This document shows, one piece after another, positions 44,327 to 53,037 of a DNA stretch of 64,000 nt. The translations under genes were made by a program, and so were the position numbers. This DNA comes from an uncultured Neomegalonema sp. (GTDB taxonomy: Bacteria > Pseudomonadota > Alphaproteobacteria > Rhodobacterales > Rhodobacteraceae): the NCBI GenBank assembly GCA_937911325.1, contig CALDSD010000092.1, positions 1-64,000 of the forward strand, read 5' to 3'. The notes under the pieces are model-generated. The model was not told the DNA's origin. It saw nothing but the letters and a program-made list of their open reading frames with translations, and did not search any database. Within the stretch, counting starts at the first letter, position 1. Each line of letters opens with the position of its first letter.

Positions 44327-44488
44327 CGTGCTTCATGGCGACCAGGATGTGTCGGTTTCGTTCGATCCTTCAGTTTTCTGCGCTCGCTGGAAGGTCGCTT
44401 TGGGCGTCCGAGCGTTGCTTGTCAGTTCAGCTCTTGCCATTCACTCCAAGGCTGTCTTTCAGTTCGTGACTGCGCATCGGAGACCTTG

Positions 44489-45094
44489 ATGTTCGACGCT
44501 CGCCTCAGGCCTTTGATCGATCCGCCCCTGAATTGGGCGGGCGCGCGCCTCGCGCGAATGGGCGTTATGGCGGACACGGTGACCTGGCTTGGTTTCGTCT
44601 TTGGAATGTCGGGCTGCGTTTTGATCGCCGTCGAAAGTTACGGGTGGGCGCTGGCGCTGATCCTGCTCGGGCGCGCCGCCGACGGTCTCGATGGCGCCGT
44701 GGCCCGTGCGACGGTCAAAACCGACCGGGGCGGATTTCTGGATATCGTTCTGGATTTCATTTTCTACGGTTCGGTGCCGTTCGCATTCGCGATCGCGGAT
44801 CCGGACGCGAACGCGGTGGCCGCCGCGGCGCTGTTGCTGAGCTACTATGCGAATGGCTCGAGTTTTCTGGCCTTTGCGGTCATGGCCGCGAAGTCCGGCG
44901 TCGAGACGACCGCGCAAGGTGAGAAGTCGCTGTTTTACCTGGCCGGGGTCGCCGAGGGGTTCGAGACCATTCTGTTCACTGCGCTATTCTGCCTCTTTCC
45001 CAACGCGTTCGCGCCGCTTGCGTTTGTTTTCGCGGGCCTGGTCGCGGTGTCGGCCGGGGCGCGCGTGGCCGTGGCTATGCGGCAGCTGCGCTGA
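44489..45094 (+). CDS. CDP-alcohol phosphatidyltransferase family protein
   Basis: 201 residues from ATG 44489. Six membrane helices. The catalytic CDP-alcohol motif is DGLDGAVARATVKTDRGGFLDIVLDF (I quote the pieces DGAVAR and FLDIVLD): both aspartates of the D-G-x2-A-R...D...D pattern are present, but the spacer before the glycine is one residue shorter than the textbook pattern. Such enzymes transfer a CDP-linked lipid to a polar alcohol such as glycerol phosphate or inositol phosphate; the acceptor is unknown. An earlier in-frame start is unlikely because it lies in unconserved sequence antisense to the divergent leader. Confidence 0.85.
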   Translation: MFDARLRPLIDPPLNWAGARLARMGVMADTVTWLGFVFGMSGCVLIAVESYGWALALILLGRAADGLDGAVARATVKTDRGGFLDIVLDFIFYGSVPFAFAIADPDANAVAAAALLLSYYANGSSFLAFAVMAAKSGVETTAQGEKSLFYLAGVAEGFETILFTALFCLFPNAFAPLAFVFAGLVAVSAGARVAVAMRQLR

Positions 45095-45188
45095 GACGAA
45101 ATTCAAAGCTTCGACGCGCGATGGCCGTATTCTGACGCGAACGCCTATATAGTCTCAGAGGGAGAATTGAGATTCGGGAGGTGGATCG

Positions 45189-47087
45189 ATGGGGGGCCTT
45201 GTGATTGGGGAGGCGGCGCTTTCGGCCTTGGGACCACGTGCAGGCGCCATTGTCGCGGACAATGTCTCTTCGTTGCAGCAGAGCATGCCGCTGTTTCTGA
45301 GCATCATGGTCCTGGTGATGATCTGGTCGGTCTTACGGCCAGCCTTTGTGAAAGACTCGGATGGGCGCTCCTTGCCGTGGAATGCGGCTGCGCGCTTGAT
45401 GTTCATCCTGATCTACATGGTGGGGTACACGGCGATCACGGCGTTCGCTCTCGCCATCGCCGACTTCTTTCAGCGCGAGAATGTCGACGCGATCGACGAT
45501 ATCTTCCAGAGTTTTGGCGGCGAAGCGCCTCTGATCGCCGGCGCGATCCTCTTTACGCTGAATGGGTGGGAGCCTTTCCGCGAAGCCGAGAAAGGTTTGC
45601 TCGCCTGGCTGCACAGCGCGGCGCATCACAAGGCGGATGTCCGCACCTTACGTCTTCACCTGGTGAACTCGGAATTTGACCAGAGCGCTGAGGAACGGGC
45701 TCGCAACGTCGCTGATCTGCGCAAGTTCGACGTCTTCATGAAAGACAATGAGACACAGAGCATCCGCCTTTCGGTCGTTGATGTCTGGCGCAAGGTTGCG
45801 ACGCTCTTGCGGCTGGTGCGCAGCTGGAACGAAGGCGCGAACCCTGTGCTCAGTTCGAAAGAACTCGAGCTGCTCGAAGTCATCGAACAGGCGCATTGGC
45901 GTAAGACCAAGGCGGCGCTCGACATCGTTCGAATGATCGACCACATCAGCCAAGGTCGGCGAACCGTCGAAGCGTTCGGCCAGGTCGCGCTTTTGCTGCA
46001 GAGCACCAGCCATAACGACCGTGAAAAGGTCGCTGAAATCGAAGATGCGCTTCGCAAGTTCATCAGCGACGGCGACGGACCGCGCGAGATCGCGCCGCTT
46101 CGCGTCAGCTCGGAAGAGTTTGAGCGCTACCTGGAGCAGGTCGAGGCATTTTTCGAAGTCGAGTACGCCAAACTTCTTGAGCAGATCTCTGATCTTGCCG
46201 CGAAGTCCATCGTCCTTGCCGGCGAGCAGGCTGACGATCGTCTCGAACAGACCGCTGCGACCGGGTTCATGGGCCTTGGCGAGATCCGCCCGTTCACCTT
46301 CGACTACATGATCTGGACCTTCGGGCTGGTCTGCGTCGGCAGCTTCATGCTGATGTTGTTCGGTCGCGAGACCAACGTCACCGCCGAACAGTTGCTGATC
46401 TTTTCGTTCTCGCTGTCAGCGGCCGCCCTGATTGGCTCGATGGTTGGGTCGCGCCGCGCGCTTGCTGCGTCGCGCCGAACGAAATGGGCTTACTATCTTG
46501 CCGCGGGGGCGGGGGCGGTTCTGACCTTCATGGGCATCTACGCGGTCCACTCCGTCGTCGATTTCGGCTCGATTTTCGATTACGTCGCCAACAAGGGAAC
46601 AGGCGCGTTGAGCCAGCAGGAGATCAATCTGTCCGAGCTGATCCGCTGGGGGACGTTCCATCTGTTCATCGCTATGTCGATCGCGTTGTTGGCGCGAAAG
46701 CCGCGCTGGCCGTCCTTTCTTGGACTGCCCTCGAACATCGCGCCTCGGATCATCGACGGTCTGATCATGGCCGTCGGATTGAACTTCGCGTTTCTGGTGT
46801 CGATCGCCACGTATGAGCTGACGCAGACGCCCCTTCCTGACGAGGTGCCGAACCCGTATGCGTCGGGCGAGCTGCTGGACTATTTCAACTGGGCTGTTTT
46901 CTGCATCGGCTTTTTCATCGGCGCGCTGATCGTGCGCGATGTCCGGATGTCCGCTCATACGAAGATCGTCGAGGACGGCGACGCCGCGACGCGGCGGGCG
47001 TTTCCGGTCGAGGGCGACGAGGGGGGCGGCGAAGACAAGACAGCGAAAGCGGTCGCCGAAAACAACCCGATCGCGACAGCCTCCTAG
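45189..47087 (+). CDS. Large uncharacterised polytopic membrane protein
   Basis: 632 residues with SD GGGAGG before ATG 45189. Three N-terminal membrane segments (about residues 33-50, 68-92 and 112-128), a soluble, charged, mostly helical middle of about 270 residues with MIDHISQGRRTVEAFGQVALLLQ, then six C-terminal membrane segments (starting near residues 378, 405, 435, 495, 530 and 575), and a charged tail. I do not recognise the family. The cytosolic helical insert between two membrane blocks is the notable feature. It follows the CDP-alcohol phosphatidyltransferase by 94 bases, so may be cotranscribed. Confidence 0.7.
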   Translation: MGGLVIGEAALSALGPRAGAIVADNVSSLQQSMPLFLSIMVLVMIWSVLRPAFVKDSDGRSLPWNAAARLMFILIYMVGYTAITAFALAIADFFQRENVDAIDDIFQSFGGEAPLIAGAILFTLNGWEPFREAEKGLLAWLHSAAHHKADVRTLRLHLVNSEFDQSAEERARNVADLRKFDVFMKDNETQSIRLSVVDVWRKVATLLRLVRSWNEGANPVLSSKELELLEVIEQAHWRKTKAALDIVRMIDHISQGRRTVEAFGQVALLLQSTSHNDREKVAEIEDALRKFISDGDGPREIAPLRVSSEEFERYLEQVEAFFEVEYAKLLEQISDLAAKSIVLAGEQADDRLEQTAATGFMGLGEIRPFTFDYMIWTFGLVCVGSFMLMLFGRETNVTAEQLLIFSFSLSAAALIGSMVGSRRALAASRRTKWAYYLAAGAGAVLTFMGIYAVHSVVDFGSIFDYVANKGTGALSQQEINLSELIRWGTFHLFIAMSIALLARKPRWPSFLGLPSNIAPRIIDGLIMAVGLNFAFLVSIATYELTQTPLPDEVPNPYASGELLDYFNWAVFCIGFFIGALIVRDVRMSAHTKIVEDGDAATRRAFPVEGDEGGGEDKTAKAVAENNPIATAS

Positions 47088-47100
47088 GGCGCCTGTCACG

Positions 47101-47129
47101 GTCGAAGAGGCGGTCTACGCCTCCTCGAC
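47101..47129. terminator. Hairpin between convergent genes
   Basis: GTCGA-A-GAGGCG (47101-47112) pairs with CGCCTC-C-TCGAC (47118-47129), loop GTCTA, with one mismatched pair. It covers the stop of the minus-strand ABM gene and follows the plus-strand membrane protein. It lacks a T tract, so it is at most a weak bidirectional terminator. Confidence 0.35.
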
Positions 47130-47420
47130 CACCTCATAGAGGGCCGGATGCCATTCAAGGCCTGCGATCGACGGTTTGGGCATCATCGTGACCATGTTGG
47201 AAAGGGCTTGGCGGTAGAGTTCGCTGCCTTCCCACTCAGCGATGTTGATAAAGCGGTACCGCTCCTTTTGGTCGAGGCTCCGGTGAAGCTTGGCGGAGAT
47301 GAAGCCCGGCTGCATCGCGAACATCGGACGGACCATGCGCCACCAGCTCAGGAAACTCTCCTCCATCGCGATCGGCACGACGAATGTGTTGATCAACACC
47401 ACTTTCGACTGATCAGTCAT
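47115..47420 (-). CDS. Antibiotic biosynthesis monooxygenase (ABM)-domain protein
   Basis: 101 residues from ATG 47420, overlapping the stop of the HD-domain gene (4 bases), so coupled. Dimeric alpha/beta-barrel ABM fold: LINTFVVPIAMEESFLSWWRMVRPMFAMQPGF, RYRFINIAEWEGSELYRQAL. ABM proteins act as small cofactor-free oxygenases or as binding partners; here the neighbour is an HD-type putative oxygenase. Confidence 0.8.
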   Translation of the reverse strand: MTDQSKVVLINTFVVPIAMEESFLSWWRMVRPMFAMQPGFISAKLHRSLDQKERYRFINIAEWEGSELYRQALSNMVTMMPKPSIAGLEWHPALYEVVEEA

Positions 47421-48049
47421 TCGGCGTTCGCCGTCGCCCGCTCGGCCGCGATGGCGTCGTCGACCAACGCGACCCTGACCCCGGGCTGCATCACCGCCGG
47501 ATCGTAGGGCTGCCGGTCGAAGACCTCTCGCACCATCGGCTGAAAAAAGCTCAGCGGCAGGTCGTCGTAAGAGGGGTCGAAGCTCGTCTGGTCCCAGCGC
47601 TCGCAGAAAGTCGCGCAGTCGTCGAAGTATTGGTGCCCTTCGTACTTGTCGCGCGCGTTCGGGTTCCCGCCGACCTTGTCGGCGTAGTAGAGCTTCTGAA
47701 AGTCGCCATGGACCTCGACCGTCCAGGCGCATTGTTCCCGGACGAACGGGCGCAGAACCGCGGCCGCGTATTCGTCATGGTTATAGGGCGCATAGATGTC
47801 GCCGATGTCGTGGAGCAGCGTGGAGACGACCCAGTCGACGTCCGCACCGTCGCGCCAGGCGCGGCTCGCCGACTGAACCGAGTGCCCAAGCCGGGTGAGC
47901 TGATACCCCGACAGGCTCTCATCCAGATCGACGAGCGCCTTGAGCAGCCGGTCAGCGGTGCCTTTGGCGTAATCGATCTCGTGTTTGGTCAAGAAGGCGT
48001 AGTCTTCGACGTCGCCATCCTTCATCTGCGTGAACTTAACCTGTTCCAT
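47417..48049 (-). CDS. HD-domain protein, PhnZ/TmpB/MIOX-like putative di-iron oxygenase
   Basis: 210 residues. Candidate metal ligands are H56 (LGHSVQ), H80-D81 (LLHDIGD), H91 (YNHDEY), H114 (VEVHGDF) and D153 (RWDQTSF). The H...HD...H...H...D set and the 23-residue H91-H114 gap resemble PhnZ and TmpB (mixed-valent di-iron oxygenases that cleave C-P bonds) and myo-inositol oxygenase better than ordinary HD phosphohydrolases. The gene is first in a two-gene unit with an ABM protein and is divergent from aruH-aruI. Substrate unknown. Confidence 0.7.
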   Translation of the reverse strand: MEQVKFTQMKDGDVEDYAFLTKHEIDYAKGTADRLLKALVDLDESLSGYQLTRLGHSVQSASRAWRDGADVDWVVSTLLHDIGDIYAPYNHDEYAAAVLRPFVREQCAWTVEVHGDFQKLYYADKVGGNPNARDKYEGHQYFDDCATFCERWDQTSFDPSYDDLPLSFFQPMVREVFDRQPYDPAVMQPGVRVALVDDAIAAERATANAE

Positions 48050-48204
48050 ATCGGCGTTCCCTTTGAACTCTCGTCGCGAGGCTAGCCGCCTAGATGCGTC
48101 AGGGCTAGCGTGGAAGCGACATCCGCGACAAGGCTCCGCGCTTGACCTTCGACACGGTTTAGGTCCCTAGCATCGAGACACAGGATCAGAAGGCAAGCGA
48201 GAGA

Positions 48205-49395
48205 ATGACGATGCGCTTTTCCCCCTTGGTCGCCCGTATCGCAGGCGAAGGCGCGGCGGCTTGGGCCCTGCACTCGCGTGCGACGCAGGCCGCGGAAACT
48301 GATCCAGACGTCATCATCATGAGCGTGGGCGACCCGGATCTTGAGACGCCGCAAATCGTGAAGGACGCCGCGATCCGCGCGTTGCAGGAGAACGACACGC
48401 ATTACACGACCGTGGCTGGCGTCTCGCCGCTGCGCGTTGCGGTCGCGCGGCGGTTTTCCGAACAGACCGGCGTGCCTTATGGCCTTGAAAACGTGATGAT
48501 CACGCCGGGAACCCAGTCGGCGTTGTTCTTTTCGTCGATGTGTCTCGCAGGCCCGGGCGACGAGATCCTCGCGCCGGAGCCGATGTATGTGACCTATGAG
48601 GCGACGGTCCAGGTGACGGGCGCGAAACTGGTCCGCGCGCCGCAGCCTGCGGAAAACGGCTTTCGGCCGATAGAGCAGGCGATGGCCGAGGCCATAACTC
48701 CGAAGACGCGCGTGATCCTGATCACCACGCCCAACAACCCAACCGGCGTCGCGCTCACCCACGCAGAGCTGTCGATGATCGCTGATCTGGCGCGGGAGCA
48801 TGATCTGTGGGTGATATCCGACGAAGTATACGGACGAACCCTGTTTGGTCGCGAGCATGTCTCGATCGCGGCTCTGCCTGGAATGGCTGAGCGGACGGTG
48901 ACAGTCGCCGGCCTGTCCAAATCCCATGCGATGACGGGGTGGCGCATTGGTTGGGCGATCGGACCCCGGGAGTTGGTCGCCCATTTCGACAATCTCGCGC
49001 TTTGCATGCTCTACGGGTTGCCCGGCTTCACACAGACCGCTGCGGTCGTTGCGCTCGCCGATGGGCCCGACGGCGCTTGGGACGCCGCCGATGGAATGCG
49101 CGACATCTACCAGCGCCGATGCCGTCTGGCGCTGAGCGCGTTGAACCAGATATCCGGCCTCTCCTGCGTCGAGCCTGAAGGCGGGATGTTCGCCATGATG
49201 GATGTCCGCGGCACAGGCATGAGCGCAGCGGAGTTCGCCAACGGCTTGTTCGAGGCGGAGAAGGTCTCGGTGCTTGACGCGACGGCCTTCGGTCCGAGCG
49301 CGCAAGGCCATGTACGGCTGTCCTTTGCCATCGCAGACGACCGCCTGGAGGAAGCCTGCGCCCGGATCGGACGCTTTGTCCGCGGTCGGACATGA
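48205..49395 (+). CDS. aruH: Arginine:pyruvate transaminase
   Basis: 396 residues. Class I/II PLP aminotransferase. It follows the Pseudomonas AruH sequence closely along its length as I remember it: RIAGEGAAAWALHSRA near the N-terminus, IIMSVGDPDLETP, EPMYVTYEA, the NNPTGV cofactor loop, the PLP lysine motif SKSHAMTGWRIGW and NLALCMLYGLPGF. AruH moves the arginine amino group to pyruvate, giving 2-ketoarginine and alanine; aruI sits immediately downstream. Confidence 0.9.
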   Translation: MTMRFSPLVARIAGEGAAAWALHSRATQAAETDPDVIIMSVGDPDLETPQIVKDAAIRALQENDTHYTTVAGVSPLRVAVARRFSEQTGVPYGLENVMITPGTQSALFFSSMCLAGPGDEILAPEPMYVTYEATVQVTGAKLVRAPQPAENGFRPIEQAMAEAITPKTRVILITTPNNPTGVALTHAELSMIADLAREHDLWVISDEVYGRTLFGREHVSIAALPGMAERTVTVAGLSKSHAMTGWRIGWAIGPRELVAHFDNLALCMLYGLPGFTQTAAVVALADGPDGAWDAADGMRDIYQRRCRLALSALNQISGLSCVEPEGGMFAMMDVRGTGMSAAEFANGLFEAEKVSVLDATAFGPSAQGHVRLSFAIADDRLEEACARIGRFVRGRT

Positions 49396-49409
49396 CAGGG
49401 GAGGGCGGG

Positions 49410-51008
49410 ATGAACTTGGGGCAGAGGTTGATCCGTTGGTTGGAAGCCTACGGCGTCGAGCACGTGTTCGGGATCCCGGGCGTTCATACTGTCGAGTTGT
49501 ATCGAGGGCTGGCGACGAGCCCGATCCGACACATCACGCCCCGGCACGAGCAAGGCGCCGGGTTCATGGCGGACGGCTATGCCCGCGTCAGCGGCAAACC
49601 CGGCGTCTGCCTCCTGATCACGGGGCCTGGTCTATCGAACGCGGCGACGGCTATGGGCCAGGCCCTGGCGGACAGCATCCCGATGCTGGTGATCACCGGG
49701 GTCAACCCGAGCGGCTCGCTGGGGTCGCGGATGGGCCATCTCCACGAACTGCCGAACCAGAGCGCGTTCGCATCCCAGGTCTCGGTCTTTTCTCAGACGA
49801 TCTTTTCCGCCGCGCAGCTCGACGAGGCCATGGCGCGCGCATTCGCCGTCTTCGCCTCTGCGCGACCCGGGCCGGTCCACCTGGAGATCCCGATCGATCT
49901 GATGGCGTCCCTCGCGGACGGGTCGTTGCCGACAGTCCCGCCGGTCTTGCCGCCGGCGCTGTCGCCCGAGGGCCGGTTGAGCGTCGCGGCGCTGCTATCT
50001 GAGGCCAAGGCGCCGGTCATTCTGGCCGGCGGCGGCGTCCGCAACGCGGCGGTTCCGCTGCGCGCGCTCGCCGAAGCCCTCGATGCGCCTGTCGTTCAAA
50101 CGGTCAACGCGCGCGGGGTTTTGCCGCATGATCATCCGCTGAGCGTCTGCGCGAGCCCATCGCTGGAGGCGGTCCGTCGCTTGATCGACGGCTCTGACGT
50201 CGTCCTTGCGGTTGGAACAGAGCTGGGTCCGACCGATTACGGGATCACGGACCGTCGGCCATTCCAGTGTGCGGGCGCCCTGATCCGGATCGATATCGAT
50301 CCCCAGCAACTGGGTAGGTTTCCAGGCGCGGAACACATGATTTGCTCGGATGCGGGTCTTGCGTTGAAGGCGCTGGCGGAGGCCGTCCCCCCTCGCGCCG
50401 CTGGTGCCGGCGCCGCGCGCGCCGAAGCGGCCATGGCGCAAAGCGCGTCGGAGCTGCCCTTGGACTATCGACGTTGCGTTGAAATCGTGGATCGTTTGTG
50501 GGCGGTCGCGCCAACCGCGCGGATCGTCGGCGACAGCACGCGGATCGTCTATGCCGGCAACCTGTTGTGCCGCGCGCCTGGTCCGGGTCAGTGGTTCGGC
50601 TCTTCCAGCGGCTTTGGCACATTGGGGTTCGCTTTGCCGGCGGCGGTCGGCGCCAAGCTCGCTGACATGAGGTCGCCGGTGATCGGACTGATCGGCGACG
50701 GCGGCCTTCAGTTCACGCTGTCTGAAATGGCCTCAGCCCCCGACGCCAATGCGCCTGTGATCCTTCTGGTGTGGAACAACCAAGGCTATCAGGAGATCAA
50801 GAGCTTCATGATCGCGGGCGAGATCGCCCCTGAAGGCGTGGATCTTTTCACCCCTGATTTTCAGATGATTGCGAAAGCGATGGGTTGGGGTGCGACGCGG
50901 CTTTCATCGCCGGACGAGCTTGAAGCCGCTTTCAGCGACGCGCTCGCCGACGGCCGATCGCACTTGATCGAACTTCCTGAGGAAGTGGCGCTCGCGGGCC
51001 TCACCTAG
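49410..51008 (+). CDS. aruI: 5-guanidino-2-oxopentanoate (2-ketoarginine) decarboxylase, ThDP-dependent
   Basis: 532 residues from ATG 49410, chosen for the GGGGAGG 5 bases upstream; an in-frame ATG at 49392 overlaps the aruH stop and would add 6 residues. ThDP fold: catalytic glutamate in RHEQGAGFMADGYARVSG, central domain, and the cofactor motif GDGGLQFTLSEMASA with the downstream NN about 26 residues on. N-terminal AYGVEHVFGIPGVHTVELYRGL matches AruI. It decarboxylates 2-ketoarginine to 4-guanidinobutyraldehyde. The next enzyme (aldehyde dehydrogenase) and guanidinobutyrase are not in the window. Confidence 0.88.
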   Translation: MNLGQRLIRWLEAYGVEHVFGIPGVHTVELYRGLATSPIRHITPRHEQGAGFMADGYARVSGKPGVCLLITGPGLSNAATAMGQALADSIPMLVITGVNPSGSLGSRMGHLHELPNQSAFASQVSVFSQTIFSAAQLDEAMARAFAVFASARPGPVHLEIPIDLMASLADGSLPTVPPVLPPALSPEGRLSVAALLSEAKAPVILAGGGVRNAAVPLRALAEALDAPVVQTVNARGVLPHDHPLSVCASPSLEAVRRLIDGSDVVLAVGTELGPTDYGITDRRPFQCAGALIRIDIDPQQLGRFPGAEHMICSDAGLALKALAEAVPPRAAGAGAARAEAAMAQSASELPLDYRRCVEIVDRLWAVAPTARIVGDSTRIVYAGNLLCRAPGPGQWFGSSSGFGTLGFALPAAVGAKLADMRSPVIGLIGDGGLQFTLSEMASAPDANAPVILLVWNNQGYQEIKSFMIAGEIAPEGVDLFTPDFQMIAKAMGWGATRLSSPDELEAAFSDALADGRSHLIELPEEVALAGLT

Positions 51009-51067
51009 GAGGGAACTCTTGAAAGACCCAAGCAGATTGTTGCGCCGCTGCGGCGGCTATGTCCGTG

Positions 51068-51096
51068 TCCGCTGAGAGGAGACGTCTATCAGCGGA
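51068..51096 (+). promoter_or_regulatory. Hairpin sequestering the terC ribosome binding site
   Basis: TCCGCTGA (51068-51075) pairs perfectly with TCAGCGGA (51089-51096). The 3' arm holds the start of the GGAG ribosome binding site of terC (ATG 51104). A smaller CGCCG/CGGCG hairpin lies at 51043-51055. I checked for the yybP-ykoY manganese riboswitch and did not find its conserved loop. Confidence 0.45.
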
Positions 51097-51103
51097 GCAA
51101 TAA

Positions 51104-51925
51104 ATGATTGACCTTTTGACATTTGAGAACCTCGCCAATTTGGCCGTTCTGATTTTTCTTCAAGCCGTTCTTGGCTTTGACAACCTGCTTTACATCTCGA
51201 TCGAGTCCCGGCGCGCGCCCGCCGCGGATCAGGCGCGCGTTCGGCGGCTCGGGATCGCGCTCGCGGTTATTTTGCGTCTCGTACTGCTGTTCGCGATGCT
51301 GCTTTTGCTCGATACGCTGAAAGAGCCGTTGTTCGGCGTCAGCTGGAGCGGCGTGGTCGAGGGCGAGTTCACCTTCGCGACCGTCGTGTTTCTGCTGGGC
51401 GGCGCCTTCATCATGTACACGGCGATGAAAGAAATCAGCCACATGCTGGCGATCCAACACATCGACGCCGATGTCGAGAAAAAGGGGACGAGATCCGCCG
51501 GCGCCGTCATTTTCTGGATCGTGCTGATGAACCTTGTCTTCAGCTTCGACTCGATCCTGTCGGCGATTGCGATCACCGACGTCTTCTTTGTGCTGGCGGC
51601 GGCAATCGTTTCGTCTGGCGTCTTGATGATCGTGATGGCGGACCGCGTGTCGGAGTTTCTGGCGCGCAACCGCATGTACGAAGTGCTGGGACTGTTTATC
51701 CTCCTGATTGTCGGGGTTCTGCTCTTGTCGGAAGGGGGGCATCAGGCCCATCTGAAACTCTTTGGTTACCCTGTTGAGGCAATGTCCAAGACGACCTTCT
51801 ATTTCTCGGTCGCGGTTATGGTGCTGCTCGACGTCGTTCAGAGCCGGTACATAAGACAACTGCTGGCGGAGAAGAAGGCGGAGATTGAGCGCCATACCCA
51901 ATCTGGATTGGCTGGCGCGCCGTAA
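51104..51925 (+). CDS. TerC-family integral membrane protein
   Basis: 273 residues, seven to eight helices. LQAVLGFDNLLYISIESRR and VFSFDSILSAIAITDVF are the paired acidic motifs of the TerC/Alx family, linked to metal (manganese) export during protein translocation or tellurite resistance. Loop with HMLAIQHIDADVEKKGTR between. Length is in the normal range. It is downstream of aruI but separated by 95 bases with a structured leader. Confidence 0.92.
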   Translation: MIDLLTFENLANLAVLIFLQAVLGFDNLLYISIESRRAPAADQARVRRLGIALAVILRLVLLFAMLLLLDTLKEPLFGVSWSGVVEGEFTFATVVFLLGGAFIMYTAMKEISHMLAIQHIDADVEKKGTRSAGAVIFWIVLMNLVFSFDSILSAIAITDVFFVLAAAIVSSGVLMIVMADRVSEFLARNRMYEVLGLFILLIVGVLLLSEGGHQAHLKLFGYPVEAMSKTTFYFSVAVMVLLDVVQSRYIRQLLAEKKAEIERHTQSGLAGAP

Positions 51926-51967
51926 ACTGTCGTCCTTCGGGCTTAGACAAAAGGGGCCTGTGTCGGA

Positions 51968-52630
51968 ATGCGCGAGCTGGAATACAAAACGGTGGCGATG
52001 CCGCAGGTCGTCCGAGGCCGTCGTCGCCGCCGTCAGACACGGGCGGAAATGATCGCGGAAACCCTGTCCGCGGTCATCAACAAGCAGTCTGAAGCTGGCT
52101 GGAGTTACGTCCGCGCCGACACGTTCCAGGCAAATGAGCGGAAGAGCTGGTTTCATACGCCAGAGCTGATCAACTACACCGTTTTGGTGTTCAGTCGCCC
52201 AGTCGCGAGCTTAGAGCCCAAGGCGCTTGAGGCCGAAGTCCCAAAGGCGATTGAAGATAAGCGCCGCGCCGCGGTCAAGGCCGCGACAGCTGCGCGAAAG
52301 CCTGTGACCGCCGAGGTTGTCGACCCGCCGCAACCGACAGCCGACAAGGCTGTCGAGACTGCTTCCGAAACCGCTTCAAAGCCAGAGGACGAGCCGTCCC
52401 GCCAGACGGACGCCGCCTTTGACGAGAAGAAGCCGGCGAACATCGACGCAGCAGCGAAAGCCCTTGCGGCGCTGCGCGCCTCTTCGCCTTTGTTCAAGGG
52501 CGGGAATGCTGGTTCAGCAGAGAACAAACCGCTTCTGAAACTACCCGCCAGCGAAGCCGCCAAGCGATTGATAAACCGCGCCGCCCCGCCGGGATCGGTG
52601 CGCCGGACGCGCCGAACAGACGGGGAGTGA
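51968..52630 (+). CDS. DUF4177-like protein with disordered tail
   Basis: 220 residues from ATG 51968. The first 75 residues (LEYKTVAMPQ, then INKQSEAGWSYVRADTF and NYTVLVFSRP) look like a DUF4177-type small alpha/beta domain; the remainder is Ala/Pro/Lys/Glu-rich and probably disordered, ending in a basic KRLINRAAPPGSVRRTRR segment. Function unknown. It follows terC by 42 bases. Confidence 0.75.
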   Translation: MRELEYKTVAMPQVVRGRRRRRQTRAEMIAETLSAVINKQSEAGWSYVRADTFQANERKSWFHTPELINYTVLVFSRPVASLEPKALEAEVPKAIEDKRRAAVKAATAARKPVTAEVVDPPQPTADKAVETASETASKPEDEPSRQTDAAFDEKKPANIDAAAKALAALRASSPLFKGGNAGSAENKPLLKLPASEAAKRLINRAAPPGSVRRTRRTDGE

Positions 52631-52638
52631 CCGCCCCG

Positions 52639-52914
52639 TCAGGCGCTCAAGGCTTGCGATGTCGAAAACCGCTGACATTCGCGCTCCGCGCGCGACAGCT
52701 GGATCTTGTAATAGGTTATGATGAAGACGCGCATCGCCGATGTGAAGCCGCCATTCGGCCCGCGAATAGACTGAACCCGCGCACAGATTTGATTTATCGT
52801 TAGGCTTTCCCGCTCCGCGAGCTCTTCAAGCGCGGTCCATAGCTCGGGCTCCAGCCGAACACTGGTGCGTCTCGCTCCAATTCTGATGTTTCGCGTAACC
52901 AGCGAAGTTTCCAT
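52639..52914 (-). CDS. Ribbon-helix-helix domain protein
   Basis: 91 residues from ATG 52914 with GGAGAG upstream (an in-frame ATG at 52932 lacks one). NIRIGARRTSVRLEPELWTALEELAERESLTINQI is the RHH_4 ribbon-helix-helix pattern of alphaproteobacterial DNA-binding proteins, followed by SAMRVFIITYY. Likely a small transcriptional regulator; target unknown. Convergent with the DUF4177-like gene. Confidence 0.88.
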   Translation of the reverse strand: METSLVTRNIRIGARRTSVRLEPELWTALEELAERESLTINQICARVQSIRGPNGGFTSAMRVFIITYYKIQLSRAERECQRFSTSQALSA

Positions 52915-53037
52915 CACAGCTCTCCAAGCCATCGGGACTTATACCCAGATATGAGCAAGTGAGCTGGCGAATATCAACCATTAATACGTATGTCGCCTGT
53001 GTTACAACTTACAGGTGTAATTTTGCAGAAACTTCGT

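Noticed and set aside
51009-51103. yybP-ykoY manganese riboswitch ahead of terC
   Set aside because: The conserved loop and receptor sequences are absent.
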